Counted from the stretch's first letter, positions 16,908-26,123 are shown. The stretch is DNA of 64,000 nt from JAEZPW01 sp035629075 (GCA_035629075.1 DASPIK010000050.1:62001-126000), one strand, 5' to 3'. Numbers and translations: made by a program. Notes: generated by a model from the letters alone, not told the origin.

Positions 16908-17521
16908 CCTTGAAAGGCCTTTGCGGTGATTTGGGCGTAATCTTCCGGAGTGTTCAGGTTGGCGACAACGTATGGATCGTCGACACTGACGTACTCAATG
17001 CGCTCCTGGTTCGCGTGCTCCACGTCGCGAGCGGTCGATGTGACAGGTGCCATCAGGAACGCCGTAATCATCTCTCGTGCGATAACGATCGGATGTCCGT
17101 GGCGGCCCTGATACTCCGGCACAACTGCCCATTTTCCTGAGAGAAGAGCTTCCTCGAAGGCGGTTCGCAATTTTGCCACGGTAATCAGGCTTGGTGCAGG
17201 ACGATCAACAAGCGTGACCATAGCCGCATCGCGTCCGCGGTTCAGGACTTTCTGCAAGCCAACCTGGAGAGAACTGAACTGGCCGCGCGCGGGGGCCGGA
17301 TTCGCAATCGTAAACGCCCCGGCAGCGTCTGCAAGGGGGCGTATGTTCTCAAGGTTCTTGCCAGCTACCACGACTACCAGTTCGGTTGACATCGCAAGCG
17401 AGCGGATGGCGGTTGTGAGGAAGGTCTCTCCACGCCACGGAAGCAGGGCTTTGTCGCGTCCCATCCGCGATGATTCCCCTGCCGCCAGAACCACTCCAAC
17501 CAGACTTGGTGCGCGTCCCAT
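16904..17521 (-). CDS. MobA-like nucleotidyltransferase (MocA type)
   Basis: The 205-residue protein has the N-terminal nucleotide-binding signature GVVLAAGESSRMGRDKALLPW, then LVDRPAPSL in the place of the usual metal-binding DxP loop, and HGHPIVI. This arrangement is characteristic of MocA-type molybdenum-cofactor cytidylyl/guanylyl transferases, which mature cofactor for xanthine dehydrogenase-like enzymes. I start it at MGRAPSLVG; an upstream open stretch of 41 codons overlaps xdhC in another frame. It lies 34 bp after the XdhC-like gene. No molybdoenzyme is encoded in the window. Confidence 0.85.
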   Translation of the reverse strand: MGRAPSLVGVVLAAGESSRMGRDKALLPWRGETFLTTAIRSLAMSTELVVVVAGKNLENIRPLADAAGAFTIANPAPARGQFSSLQVGLQKVLNRGRDAAMVTLVDRPAPSLITVAKLRTAFEEALLSGKWAVVPEYQGRHGHPIVIAREMITAFLMAPVTSTARDVEHANQERIEYVSVDDPYVVANLNTPEDYAQITAKAFQG

Positions 17522-17555
17522 GTGGGCAAGTGTAACAGGTGAAAGGAGTAGCCGG

Positions 17556-18407
17556 TTACCGCTTCGTGTCTTCGACGACTTCGCCCGGGGAGGTTTGGGC
17601 TGTCTTGCGCACATAGCGCATGTGGGGCAACGCATTTTCCGCACGCCGTCTGATAGCGATCATCTCAGCCACTACTGCCACGGCAATCTCCTCGGGAGTG
17701 ATGGCGCCAATGTCTAGACCTACAGGGGCGTGGACGCGGTCAAACTTCTCGGGTGCTATACCTTCGTTCTCGAGTTCGCGGTAGATGGTCAGAACTTTGC
17801 GCTTCGAGCCGATCATGCCGATGTAGCGCGCCGGGGTGCTGACTGCCCATCGAAGCACGCGCATGTCGTCGCGGTGACCGCGTGTGACGATCACGATGAA
17901 GGATGACTCGTCTGGCGAGAGCTTTTCGAAGGCTTCCTGGAAGTCTTCGGCATGAATCTCGCGCGCGTCGGGGAATCGTACAGCGTTCGCGTAGGCTTCG
18001 CGGTCGTCGACGACGACCACTTCAAAGCCGGCGATGCGAGCCACTTTGTACACGCTCGCCGCGACGTGACCCGCGCCAAAGAGGTAGAGAACTGCCGACG
18101 GAAGCACCGGTTCCACGAATACCTCAAGAGTCCCGCCGCAGACCAGTCCGGTGTCGTACTTCGGGTTCTGATTAAGATTGAAAGTCAAAGTGCGCGGCTT
18201 CTCCTGTTCCATGACTTCTCGCGCGGCCTGCCAGACTTCAGCTTCAACGCAGCCCCCACCGATCGTGCCGAGGATCGAGCCGTCGTCGCGGACGAGCATT
18301 TTGGCAGTCTCAAAAGACGGGATGGAGCCCCGCACGTTAACAATTGTGGCCAGTGCGGCTTTTCGGCCTTCGCGGCGCAGTTTGACGATCTCTTCGTAGA
18401 TATCCAT
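17556..18407 (-). CDS. XdhC/CoxI-family protein
   Basis: The 283-residue protein has the XdhC N-terminal domain (RKAALATIVNVRGSIPSFET, GTIGGGCVEAEVW) and a C-terminal Rossmann domain (LYLFGAGHVAASVYKVARI, VVDDREAYAN, YIGMIGSKRKV). XdhC proteins bind molybdenum cofactor and insert or sulfurate it for xanthine dehydrogenase and CO dehydrogenase relatives. The ATG at 18407 matches the usual N-terminus MDIYEEI; an ATG at 18422 behind AGGG is possible. It is the first gene of a three- or four-gene minus-strand operon with the MobA-like, HAD and perhaps FKBP genes. Confidence 0.9.
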   Translation of the reverse strand: MDIYEEIVKLRREGRKAALATIVNVRGSIPSFETAKMLVRDDGSILGTIGGGCVEAEVWQAAREVMEQEKPRTLTFNLNQNPKYDTGLVCGGTLEVFVEPVLPSAVLYLFGAGHVAASVYKVARIAGFEVVVVDDREAYANAVRFPDAREIHAEDFQEAFEKLSPDESSFIVIVTRGHRDDMRVLRWAVSTPARYIGMIGSKRKVLTIYRELENEGIAPEKFDRVHAPVGLDIGAITPEEIAVAVVAEMIAIRRRAENALPHMRYVRKTAQTSPGEVVEDTKR

Positions 18408-18524
18408 GGTACCCGGCAACATTATTGGATGCCCTGACCTCAAAGGCAATGCTCAAAGCGACCGAACTCTGGCGGCAGGGAAGCCCGCCAAGTGTAAGAT
18501 GTTCGTCCTATCTGGAGGCAGGCT

Positions 18525-19547
18525 ATGAAAGCGATTCGTTTTCACGAGTTTGGCGGGCCCGAGGTTCTCAGATACGAAGATGTACCAGACCCCGTGGTAC
18601 GGAAAGATCATGTCCTCGTGCGAATCAGGGCCTGTGCCTTGAACCACCTGGATATTTGGTGCCGGAAGGGAGTGCCGGGTGTCAACCTGCCCCACATCAA
18701 TGGGAGCGATATCTCAGGCGAAATTTTCGAACTGGGCGAGTACATCACCGATCTTAAAGTGGGGCAGCGCGTTTTGCTCGTCCCGATGTCGTTCGACAAC
18801 ATCTGCCCGAAGTGTGTGGCCGGACAGCAGAACTTTTGTCCGCAGTTCACCGTGATGGGATACAAGAACGACGGCGGGAACTGTGACCTGATCGCGGTTC
18901 CGCGTGTCAATGTTGTTCCAATCCCGGACTGGCTTGGATACGACGAGGCGGCCAGCGTTCCGCTGGTGTTTCTGACGGCGTGGCACATGCTGGTCGGCCG
19001 TGCGCAGATCAGGCCAGGTCAGACTGTGCTGGTGCTGGGCGGAAGCTCGGGCGTGGGTACAGCCGCCATACAGATCTGCAAGATGTTCAACTGCACTGTG
19101 ATCACGACTGCGGGAGACGAGCACAAACTGGAGAAGGCAAAACAACTCGGCGCTGACTACCTGATTGACCACTATAAGCAATCGATTTCGGAAGAGGTGA
19201 AAAGAATCACAGGTAAACAGGGCGTGGACATTGTCTTTGAGCACGTCGGCAGAGTCACCTGGACCGAGAGCATGAAAGCACTCAAGCCGGGGGGAACCGT
19301 TGTCACCTGTGGCGCTACTACAGGTCCGGAAGCTGGGATCGACCTGCGTTTCGTCTATTCGCGCCAGCTTTCAATGCTGGGCTCGTTCATGGGTAATATG
19401 GCAGACTTTCACGAAGTCATGAGCCACATCTTCAGTGGCAGGCTGAAACCCGTGGTGGATCGCACGTTCCCGTTGAGCGAAACGCAGGCGGCTCACGAAT
19501 ACCTTGAGAAAAGCGCCATGTTTGGCAAGGTGGTGTTGAATCCGTAA
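18525..19547 (+). CDS. Zinc-binding medium-chain dehydrogenase/reductase
   Basis: The protein has 340 residues with an N-terminal GroES-like domain and a central NAD(P)-binding fold (VLVLGGSSGVGTAAIQICKM). The structural-zinc loop reads SFDNICPKCVAGQQNFC: three cysteines are present, and Asp replaces the first ligand of the common four-Cys pattern. The catalytic-site region is ACALNHLDIWCRKG. Close relatives are annotated as alcohol dehydrogenases or quinone oxidoreductases; substrate is unknown. GGAGG lies 8 bases before the ATG. It is divergent from the XdhC operon and followed by nuoB after a 113-bp gap. Confidence 0.9.
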   Translation: MKAIRFHEFGGPEVLRYEDVPDPVVRKDHVLVRIRACALNHLDIWCRKGVPGVNLPHINGSDISGEIFELGEYITDLKVGQRVLLVPMSFDNICPKCVAGQQNFCPQFTVMGYKNDGGNCDLIAVPRVNVVPIPDWLGYDEAASVPLVFLTAWHMLVGRAQIRPGQTVLVLGGSSGVGTAAIQICKMFNCTVITTAGDEHKLEKAKQLGADYLIDHYKQSISEEVKRITGKQGVDIVFEHVGRVTWTESMKALKPGGTVVTCGATTGPEAGIDLRFVYSRQLSMLGSFMGNMADFHEVMSHIFSGRLKPVVDRTFPLSETQAAHEYLEKSAMFGKVVLNP

Positions 19548-19660
19548 GTTCGAGTCCAGGGGGCGGTCGGTAGTCACCGAGCCCGCTAACTACGCGGCGT
19601 CCCGAGTCCTTACGTATGCCCTAGCATCTAAAAGAAACAAACAGGTAGAATGGGAACAAG

Positions 19661-20221
19661 ATGAACGGACAGCAAAGGTTCGAGAACCTTATTGGCACCG
19701 ATGAAGGCCGGGCGCACCTTCGCGAGGTCAGCTTCGGGAACACGCAGCACGAGGGCATCATTCTGACCAGCCTCGACAAGGTTGTGAACTGGGTTCGGAA
19801 GAACTCGCTTTGGCCGATGACTTTCGGTCTGGCCTGCTGCGCTATCGAGATGATGTCCATGGGGGCATCAAGGTTCGACATTGCACGCTTTGGCGCCGAG
19901 GTGTTTCGTCCCTCGCCGAGGCAATCGGATCTGATGATCATCGCCGGACGGGTCTCTCAGAAGATGGCACCTGTCATCCGTCAGCTCTGGGAACAGATGC
20001 CAGAGCCGAAGTGGGTGATCTCGATGGGTGCGTGCGCTACCAGTGGCGGCGTTTTCAATAATTATGCGCTGGTGCAGGGCGTCAATCAGGTGGTTCCTAT
20101 AGACGTTTATGTGCCCGGATGCCCGCCGCGACCTGAGCAATTGATCTACGCCATTACGCTCCTGCAGGAAAAGATCATGCAGGAAAAGGGATCCTTCAAG
20201 AGGGCGCTGAACATCGGCTAA
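19661..20221 (+). CDS. nuoB: NADH-quinone oxidoreductase subunit B
   Basis: NuoB carries cluster N2, which passes electrons to quinone in respiratory complex I. All four ligands are visible: the tandem Cys59-Cys60 in FGLACCAIEMM, Cys125 in SMGACATSGG and Cys154 in VPGCPPRPEQ. The length of 186 residues is normal. No other nuo gene lies on either side, unlike the usual nuoA-N operon. A TAGAAT hexamer ends 9 bases before the ATG and the gene ends in a strong terminator, so it appears to be its own transcription unit. Confidence 0.95.
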   Translation: MNGQQRFENLIGTDEGRAHLREVSFGNTQHEGIILTSLDKVVNWVRKNSLWPMTFGLACCAIEMMSMGASRFDIARFGAEVFRPSPRQSDLMIIAGRVSQKMAPVIRQLWEQMPEPKWVISMGACATSGGVFNNYALVQGVNQVVPIDVYVPGCPPRPEQLIYAITLLQEKIMQEKGSFKRALNIG

Positions 20222-20242
20222 TTGCAGTGGTTGGATTTTCGC

Positions 20243-20275
20243 AACGGAGCAGCTTCGGCTGCTCCGTTCTTATTT
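20243..20275 (+). terminator. Rho-independent terminator after nuoB
   Basis: A perfect 11-bp stem AACGGAGCAGC/GCTGCTCCGTT (20243-20253 and 20258-20268) closes a UUCG tetraloop, followed by CTTATTT. It isolates nuoB from the next gene. Confidence 0.92.
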
Positions 20276-20338
20276 GCGTTCGAGATCGCGCAGGCAGCAG
20301 GCGTGAGTCAACCGGCATCTCACGCTTGGCACCGACTT

Positions 20339-21331
20339 ATGCGCGTACTTCATTCAATATTCCTTGTTCTGTTGCTTGCGACGGGTGCACTCGCTGCGGA
20401 GTTGAGGCAGATTGCCATAATCGACCTACCAGGCGAGCCCGGCTTCGATGGACTAGCTTTCGCTGGAGGCTTCCTTCTGATCAGCCATACTGCCGCAAAC
20501 ACGCTGGATGTGTTCGATCCGCAGAAGCGGCGGTTGGTGGCGCAAGTGAAGGACATCCCGGAGCCTCAAGGGGTTGCGGTGGATGAGCGAGTTGGGCGCG
20601 CCTACGTATCGAATGGAAGAGCGAACAGGATCTCCGTGATCTCTACAAGGGACTGGAAGGTTGTTGACACAATCGCGACCCAAGCCGCTCCTTATGCGCT
20701 TGCGCTGTCCACAGATGGCAAGTTGCTGTTCGCCGCAAATTGGCGGGACAAGTCGATCACCGTTGTTGAAGTCGGCGCAGGGAACCGCGTTCGGACGGAG
20801 CGAGTTGACGGCACGCCTTATAGCCTGGCCTACGATCCCAAGGGCCGCGTGCTCTACGCCAGCATGCAGGACTTGCAGGAAGTTGCGACGTTTGACGAAA
20901 GCCTCAAGCTCGTACGGCGCTTGAGGCTTGTGGCATCGCAGCCGACGGGGTTGGCTCTGGATGCTGAAGCTCGGCGGTTGTACGTGGCGGTCCGCCATGC
21001 CGTGGTGGCTGTGCAACTGGACTCGGGGACCGAAGTGGGGCGAGTGGCCGCCCCGCCGGGGGCCGATACGTTGTGGCTGGACAAGGCAAGCGGCACGTTG
21101 TATGCGGCGTCGGGCGGAGGCTTTGTTACAACGGTACGGGCTGACGGTTCAGTGTTTCAGACCATAGATGAGATCCATACGAACGTCCGCGGGCACACTC
21201 TTGCTTATGACCCCCAGCGGCAGTTCGTCTACCTCCCGGGAGGTAGAGAAGGGAAGTCTAAGCTGCTGATTCTGCGGCGCGTGTCGGGGGCCGCGCCTAC
21301 CCAAACGACGGAAATCTCCGAAGCACCGTAA
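20339..21331 (+). CDS. Secreted YncE-like beta-propeller protein
   Basis: The 330-residue protein starts with a signal peptide (MRVLHSIFLVLLLATGALA). The mature part consists of repeated ~40-residue blades with patterns such as VAVDERVGRAYVSNGRANRI, LALSTDGKLLFAANWRDKSI, LAYDPKGRVLYASMQDLQEV and LALDAEARRLYVAVRHAVV, typical of YncE/NHL-like seven-bladed propellers. Such proteins act in the periplasm, often binding ligands or partners; no specific role is evident. The ATG at 20339 is chosen because it begins the signal peptide. The open stretch upstream covers the nuoB terminator. Confidence 0.83.
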   Translation: MRVLHSIFLVLLLATGALAAELRQIAIIDLPGEPGFDGLAFAGGFLLISHTAANTLDVFDPQKRRLVAQVKDIPEPQGVAVDERVGRAYVSNGRANRISVISTRDWKVVDTIATQAAPYALALSTDGKLLFAANWRDKSITVVEVGAGNRVRTERVDGTPYSLAYDPKGRVLYASMQDLQEVATFDESLKLVRRLRLVASQPTGLALDAEARRLYVAVRHAVVAVQLDSGTEVGRVAAPPGADTLWLDKASGTLYAASGGGFVTTVRADGSVFQTIDEIHTNVRGHTLAYDPQRQFVYLPGGREGKSKLLILRRVSGAAPTQTTEISEAP

Positions 21332-21397
21332 TGTAATTTAGGTTTCTGATTTCGCCGCAGGCGGGTACCATGACGTTTCAGCGCCCTCATCGTAAAA

Positions 21398-22843
21398 ATG
21401 CGAGATCAGAACCCTCAATCGATATCTCCACTTCACGTGTCTACCGAGGAGTTTCGGCAAGTTGCCGAACAACTCGTTTCCTCGTGCGCGGCTTTGCTCG
21501 AGTCTCTTGAGACGCGACCGGCGTTCCCTACTCATGTCTCCGGCGCGATTACGGAAGAGACTTTCCGAGAACCGCTGCCGTTTAAGGGAATGGGCGGCGC
21601 TGCACTTGCGTCGATAGCATCGTTGGTAGACCAGTCTCGAGTACCAAGCCCACGCTTCTTTGGGTACGTATTCGGTTCTGGCGACCCAATTGCCGCGTTA
21701 GGCGACTTGTTGGCTTCCGTTCTGAACCAGAATGTTACCGCGTGGCGATCAGCCCCGGCGGCAGTCACCATTGAACGCACGGTGGTTGCCTGGCTGGCTG
21801 AGGCAATCGGGTGTGCTGGATTCGCCGGGAGTCTCTGCGGGGGCGGGTCTTCCGCCAATCTGATGGGCCTGGCGATGGCGCGAGAGGCGAAAGCGGCCGC
21901 CAACCAGGATGGCGCACAGCCGGGCGTGATCTATACCTCGACCGAAGCGCACATGTCCATTGCGAAGGCTGCTGCTCTGCTTGGGCTGGGGCATAAGTCG
22001 AACAGGTTTGTATCCGTCCAAGATGACTTTCGGATGGACGTAGGAGCACTGGCGCGGGCTATCGACGAAGATGTGGCCGTCGGCAAGCGTCCCATTGCTG
22101 TTGTGGCAACCGCCGGCACCGTGAACACCGGAGCGATCGATCCGCTGGCTGAGGTTGCCGAAGTCGCACACTCGCGTGGCGCCTGGTTCCACATCGACGG
22201 GGCCTACGGAGCTCTTGCAGCTATCGCTGTCCCAGAGAAGTTCCGCGGCTTGGAGCAGGCAGATTCGCTCTCGTTAGATCCGCATAAATGGCTTTATCAG
22301 CCGGCGGATTGCGGGTGTCTCTTGTACAAGGATCCAGGGTGGGCGCGAGTAGCTTTTTCTCACAGCGGCGACTATGCGCGCCCACTCAGCGAGGATCCCG
22401 TCGAGGGCTTTGCATTTTTCGAGGAATCGATGGAGCTCTCAAGGCGATTCCGCGCGCTGAAGCTGTGGCTGTCGCTGAGGTTTCACGGCATTGAGGCATT
22501 TCGGGCGTCAATTCTTAAGGACTTGCGGCATGCCGAACTGCTTCGCGCCGCAATCGAGCGCCAACCTGCCCTAGAACTCCTGGCCATAGGTCAATTGAGT
22601 GCGGTGTGTTTCCGGTTCGTGGGAAAACCCAGGATGATGGATGAGGCCGAACTTGACCGCATAAATTCTCGAATTTTGCGTCGAGTCGTGAACGAAAGAG
22701 GAAGGGTGTTCATCTCGAATGCTTCGATTCATGGCAAGTTCGCATTGAGGGCATGTGTTGTGAACCATCGCAGCACCGAAGCGGATATTGAGGCTGTAGT
22801 TACCGAGGTGCTTGCGGCGGCAGTTGACTTAGGTGTTGCCTAG
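21398..22843 (+). CDS. PLP-dependent group II amino-acid decarboxylase
   Basis: The protein has 481 residues. The PLP lysine is Lys297 in SLDPHKWLYQPADCG, and the cofactor-binding aspartate lies in WFHIDGAYGALAA. GGGSSANLMGLAMAR and TSTEAHMSIAKAA are also typical. Relatives include aromatic-L-amino-acid, glutamate and tyrosine decarboxylases, and the substrate cannot be fixed by eye. It would release CO2 from an amino acid to make an amine in the cytoplasm. It is a single gene between the propeller protein and the GHMP kinase. Confidence 0.9.
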   Translation: MRDQNPQSISPLHVSTEEFRQVAEQLVSSCAALLESLETRPAFPTHVSGAITEETFREPLPFKGMGGAALASIASLVDQSRVPSPRFFGYVFGSGDPIAALGDLLASVLNQNVTAWRSAPAAVTIERTVVAWLAEAIGCAGFAGSLCGGGSSANLMGLAMAREAKAAANQDGAQPGVIYTSTEAHMSIAKAAALLGLGHKSNRFVSVQDDFRMDVGALARAIDEDVAVGKRPIAVVATAGTVNTGAIDPLAEVAEVAHSRGAWFHIDGAYGALAAIAVPEKFRGLEQADSLSLDPHKWLYQPADCGCLLYKDPGWARVAFSHSGDYARPLSEDPVEGFAFFEESMELSRRFRALKLWLSLRFHGIEAFRASILKDLRHAELLRAAIERQPALELLAIGQLSAVCFRFVGKPRMMDEAELDRINSRILRRVVNERGRVFISNASIHGKFALRACVVNHRSTEADIEAVVTEVLAAAVDLGVA

Positions 22844-22905
22844 TACGCAACGTACTTTCAGTTAAACCCTTTCATTCGAGTTCCTGAGCGTGGTACAAAA
22901 ACAAA

Positions 22906-24009
22906 ATGCAATCCGGTAAACCTTCGTATGGCGACGGCGCGAGCGCCGTCGTCGCGCAGACCCCTTGCCGAGCCGATCTGGCCGGCAGCACTCTCGATCT
23001 TTGGCCGTTGTACCTCTTTCATCCCGGCGCAGTTACGGTGAATTTCGCCGTGAACATTATGACCACGTGCCGGATCACCCCAGTGAAGGGGCAGACGATA
23101 CACTTCCGGTCGCTCGACACGCGCCGAGAAGAGAAATTCGCGAGTCTGGATGAGCTTCGGCGGGCGAAGTCGTTCAAGCACCCTATCGGCGGCTGGCTGA
23201 CGAAGTTCTTCGCTCCTGAGAGCGGGTTTGTGCTCGAAACGCATTCGCAGTCGCCGGCGGGCGCTGGCATCGCAGGATCGTCGGCCCTGATGATTGCGAC
23301 GACAGCCGCCATGGCGAAGTTCAGCGGTCGCAAGCTGTCGAAAGAGGAAATGCGTGTCATCGCGCAAAACGTCGAAGCGCAGATCATCAATGTGCCGACC
23401 GGTTGTCAGGACTACTACCCTGCCTTGTACGGCGGAGCCAGCGCTGTGCGCCTCGACGCTGACGGAATTCGGCGTCAGGATATTCCGGTTGCTGCCGACG
23501 AGATCAACGAGAGATTCCTGCTGGTCTACACCGGGGCACCGCGACAGTCGGGCATCAACAACTGGGAAGTCTTTAAGGCACATATCGACGGCGAGAAGAA
23601 GGTTGTGCGCAACTTCGAGCAGATCTCCCAGATCTCGCGGGCGATGCACGCAGCGCTGTTGAAGCAGGACTGGAGCGAAGTGGCCAGACTGCTTCGCGAA
23701 GAGTGGAAACTGCGTCGCGCGAATTACAAGAATATCTCCACTCCCTTGCTGGACAGGTTGGTTGCGGTTGCGCGCAAGAACGGGGGCCGTGCAGCCAAGG
23801 TCTGCGGTGCAGGTGGGGGCGGCTGTGCTGTTTTCATGGTGAAGGAAGGTGCTAAGCAGCGTGTTGCGGATGCACTTCGCACCAACGGTGGCCAAGTGCT
23901 CGCCTTCAGTGTTGAGCCAAACGGGTTGACTGTGACGACACCCAAGGCCGGAACAGCGGATGCGCTGGCCGCCCGCGCCAAGGCTTCGGCCCTGGCTGCA
24001 GGGAAGTGA
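22906..24009 (+). CDS. GHMP-family sugar kinase
   Basis: This 367-residue protein has the three GHMP motifs: an N-terminal substrate segment TPCRADLAGSTLDL, the ATP loop SPAGAGIAGSSAL (residues ~116-128) and the C-terminal KVCGAGGGGCAVF. The pattern RADLAGSTLD is closest to heptose-7-phosphate kinase, L-fucokinase and related sugar kinases rather than homoserine or mevalonate kinases. It probably phosphorylates a sugar for glycan or nucleotide-sugar synthesis, an inference from motif similarity. Its TGA overlaps the GTG start of the CPBP gene. The C-terminal ~30 residues are Ala-rich. Confidence 0.85.
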   Translation: MQSGKPSYGDGASAVVAQTPCRADLAGSTLDLWPLYLFHPGAVTVNFAVNIMTTCRITPVKGQTIHFRSLDTRREEKFASLDELRRAKSFKHPIGGWLTKFFAPESGFVLETHSQSPAGAGIAGSSALMIATTAAMAKFSGRKLSKEEMRVIAQNVEAQIINVPTGCQDYYPALYGGASAVRLDADGIRRQDIPVAADEINERFLLVYTGAPRQSGINNWEVFKAHIDGEKKVVRNFEQISQISRAMHAALLKQDWSEVARLLREEWKLRRANYKNISTPLLDRLVAVARKNGGRAAKVCGAGGGGCAVFMVKEGAKQRVADALRTNGGQVLAFSVEPNGLTVTTPKAGTADALAARAKASALAAGK

Positions 24010-24932
24010 ACCTATTCACAGCACCTGATGGGCGATTGCGCTCAATCTGGCGCTTCGTCCTGGCGATCGTCGTAACGTATTTCGCCAACGTCGTGGCGGC
24101 GGGATTTGCCGCCGGTGCAGGGCGCGGACGACTGTTTGAACTAGCGTACCGCTCGCTTGCGGTTGTTTTCGTCCTTGGCGGATACAGTCTGCTGGTCGTT
24201 CTGGCTGACCGGGTAGTAGGAAATCCGCTCGCCGCGATGGGGTTGGCATTCCGGAGGCAGTGGTTTCGGGATTGCGCGTTCGGCATTTTGCTGGGCTTCG
24301 CAATGATCGCTTTTGCTGTGGCCGTAATCGCGATCTTTGGCGATCTTTCCTTGCGGGTTACAACGCCGCCCCGAACAATCCAGCGGATCATCATCGTGAT
24401 CGCGACGCTTGTCTCTGGCGCGATGCTGGAAGAGGTGATGTTCCGCGGATACCCCTTTCAGCGACTGGTCGAGTCTGCTGGGCCGACAGGGGCGGTTCTC
24501 ATCCTTTCCGCGCTCTTTGGTGGCGTCCACTGGTGGAATCCGAACGCGTCCGTGTGGAGCTTTTTGAACACGACCGCTGTCGGCATTCTGTTCTGCTTGG
24601 CTTATCTTCGCACCCGGTCACTATGGATGCCTTGGGCTATTCATTTCTCCTGGAATGCCTCACTGGGCCTGCTTTTCGGGTTGCCGGTCAGCGGCCTGAC
24701 GGTCTTCTCGGTCGTGGTGCGGTCTAAGGCCAGCGGTCCGACCTGGCTGACAGGCGGCGAATATGGCATCGAGGCAAGCGCCCTGGGAACCTTCGTCATC
24801 CTGCTCGGGATAGGAGCCATTCTGCTTTTCGTGAAGCCCAGGCTTGAGGAACAATATGTCCCAGTTCAGTTTGGTTGCGAGCCTCCGACCAACGGCTCTG
24901 ACGAGAATCCTACGGAGCGCATCCAAATGTAG
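24006..24932 (+). CDS. CPBP-family intramembrane glutamic endopeptidase
   Basis: The 308-residue protein has about eight hydrophobic segments. The CPBP (Abi, Rce1-like) motifs are intact: MLEEVMFRGYPFQRL with Glu142-Glu143 and Arg147, FGGVHWWNP with His175, and HFSWNASLG. Members cleave prenylated or other membrane substrates, or act in bacteriocin immunity; the substrate here is unknown. The GTG start overlaps the kinase stop (GTGA), so it is translationally coupled. A soluble C-terminal tail of ~25 residues is rich in Glu, Asn and Pro. Confidence 0.88.
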   Translation: MNLFTAPDGRLRSIWRFVLAIVVTYFANVVAAGFAAGAGRGRLFELAYRSLAVVFVLGGYSLLVVLADRVVGNPLAAMGLAFRRQWFRDCAFGILLGFAMIAFAVAVIAIFGDLSLRVTTPPRTIQRIIIVIATLVSGAMLEEVMFRGYPFQRLVESAGPTGAVLILSALFGGVHWWNPNASVWSFLNTTAVGILFCLAYLRTRSLWMPWAIHFSWNASLGLLFGLPVSGLTVFSVVVRSKASGPTWLTGGEYGIEASALGTFVILLGIGAILLFVKPRLEEQYVPVQFGCEPPTNGSDENPTERIQM

Positions 24933-25014
24933 GCTCGGAGATTCACGAAGAGCGCGTCCGCTCCTCCCTTGATCGGCGGATTTATAATCTACGTGGCCCG
25001 GCTTGAGTGCTGAC

Positions 25015-26055
25015 ATGTCGATCCTTCGCACATCCGCGCTGTTCTCAGCAACCGTGATCCTGGCTGCTACCCTCGCCCTTGCCGACGCCAAGTCAGCACA
25101 GTCGAACAACAAGCGGCCCATGGAGAAGGAAACGCGCATGCTTGTAATCCGCAGCCTGAACGCGGAACTTGTATTCGTGCGCACACCGTTTCCCGTTGGA
25201 CAGAAGGGCCTCACGATAAAGAACGGGGAAATCACGCCCGGCGGGCAGGACCTGCAGATGCTCATCGCGCAGCACGGTATGGCGGCCAAGCCGGGCGATC
25301 GTGCAAGAATCACCAACATCGAGATCAAGAAGGACCGCATCCGCCTCGAGATCAATGGTGGTCCGAAGAAAAAGCGGAAGTGGTACCAGCGCATTCAGGT
25401 AAGCGGGATGGGCGGTACCGTGCCCGTTGCTCCCAACACTGACAACCCTAATCCGAAAGGTTCTTTCGTAGATCTGGTCTTCGAAGATTACGTGCCGGAG
25501 ATGACCGGCGACCAGATACGCGACATGCTTTCTCCCGTCCTTGATTTCCACGCAAAATCTGCCATAGAGGCTTACCTCGATACGGTGCCGCCGAAGGTGA
25601 AAGAGGCGGTGAAGAACCACAAAGTGCTCGTCGGCATGAACCGCGAGATGGTGACCTACGCCAAGGGGCGCCCGAAGCAGAAGATTCGCGAAAAGGACGA
25701 GCAAGGTATTGATTACGAGGAGTGGATTTACGGCGAACCGCCACAGGACGTTACGTTTGTCCGGTTCGTTGGGGATGAAGTCGTACGTCTGGCAGAAATG
25801 AAAGTCGACGGCACGAAGATGGTGCGCACGGAAAAGGAAGTCGATATTAAGCCAGACCGAGTTGAACTGGCGGAAAAGCAGGCGCAGACTCCGAAGAAGC
25901 CTGCCAGGGCACCGACGCTTGTTCGCCCCGGCGAGAAACCGGAAATAGACACAAATCCCACTTCACTTCCGGGGCGTCATCCGGGGCAACCGCCTCCGAA
26001 CCAGGTTCCACCTGACTCCCCGACGCCGTCACCGTCGGGAGTTCCGCCGCAGTAA
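25015..26055 (+). CDS. Secreted protein of unknown function with proline-rich C-terminus
   Basis: A signal peptide (MSILRTSALFSATVILAATLALA) leads a mature region of about 320 residues with no motif I recognise. The central part (residues ~60-250) mixes strands and helices and includes EWIYGEPPQDVTFVRFVGDE, reminiscent of small outer-membrane-assembly-like repeats, but this is not a firm assignment. The last ~60 residues are disordered and Pro-rich, ending in PTPSPSGVPPQ. The ATG at 25015 begins the signal peptide; an in-frame TTG lies 12 bases earlier. A TATAAT hexamer is at 24983-24988. It probably resides in the periplasm or outer membrane. Confidence 0.72.
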   Translation: MSILRTSALFSATVILAATLALADAKSAQSNNKRPMEKETRMLVIRSLNAELVFVRTPFPVGQKGLTIKNGEITPGGQDLQMLIAQHGMAAKPGDRARITNIEIKKDRIRLEINGGPKKKRKWYQRIQVSGMGGTVPVAPNTDNPNPKGSFVDLVFEDYVPEMTGDQIRDMLSPVLDFHAKSAIEAYLDTVPPKVKEAVKNHKVLVGMNREMVTYAKGRPKQKIREKDEQGIDYEEWIYGEPPQDVTFVRFVGDEVVRLAEMKVDGTKMVRTEKEVDIKPDRVELAEKQAQTPKKPARAPTLVRPGEKPEIDTNPTSLPGRHPGQPPPNQVPPDSPTPSPSGVPPQ

Positions 26056-26086
26056 CTCGACCGCCGCGGAAGCGCGGGGCCCCTCA

Positions 26087-26116
26087 TTGTCGGACACGCA
26101 TTTCGCGCTTTACACT
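26087..26116 (+). promoter_or_regulatory. Predicted promoter of nadE
   Basis: TTGTCG (26087-26092), an 18-bp spacer and TACACT (26111-26116) lie directly before the GTG start at 26124. The start point predicted from the -10 box falls on or next to the start codon. Confidence 0.5.
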
Positions 26117-26123
26117 GGATGGC

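Noticed and set aside
19545..19565. tRNA-like GTTCGAGTCC sequence
   Set aside because: It overlaps the end of the dehydrogenase gene, and no acceptor or anticodon arms can be formed around it.
22858..23895. A 345-codon minus-strand open frame
   Set aside because: It is antisense to the GHMP kinase, which has all three family motifs.
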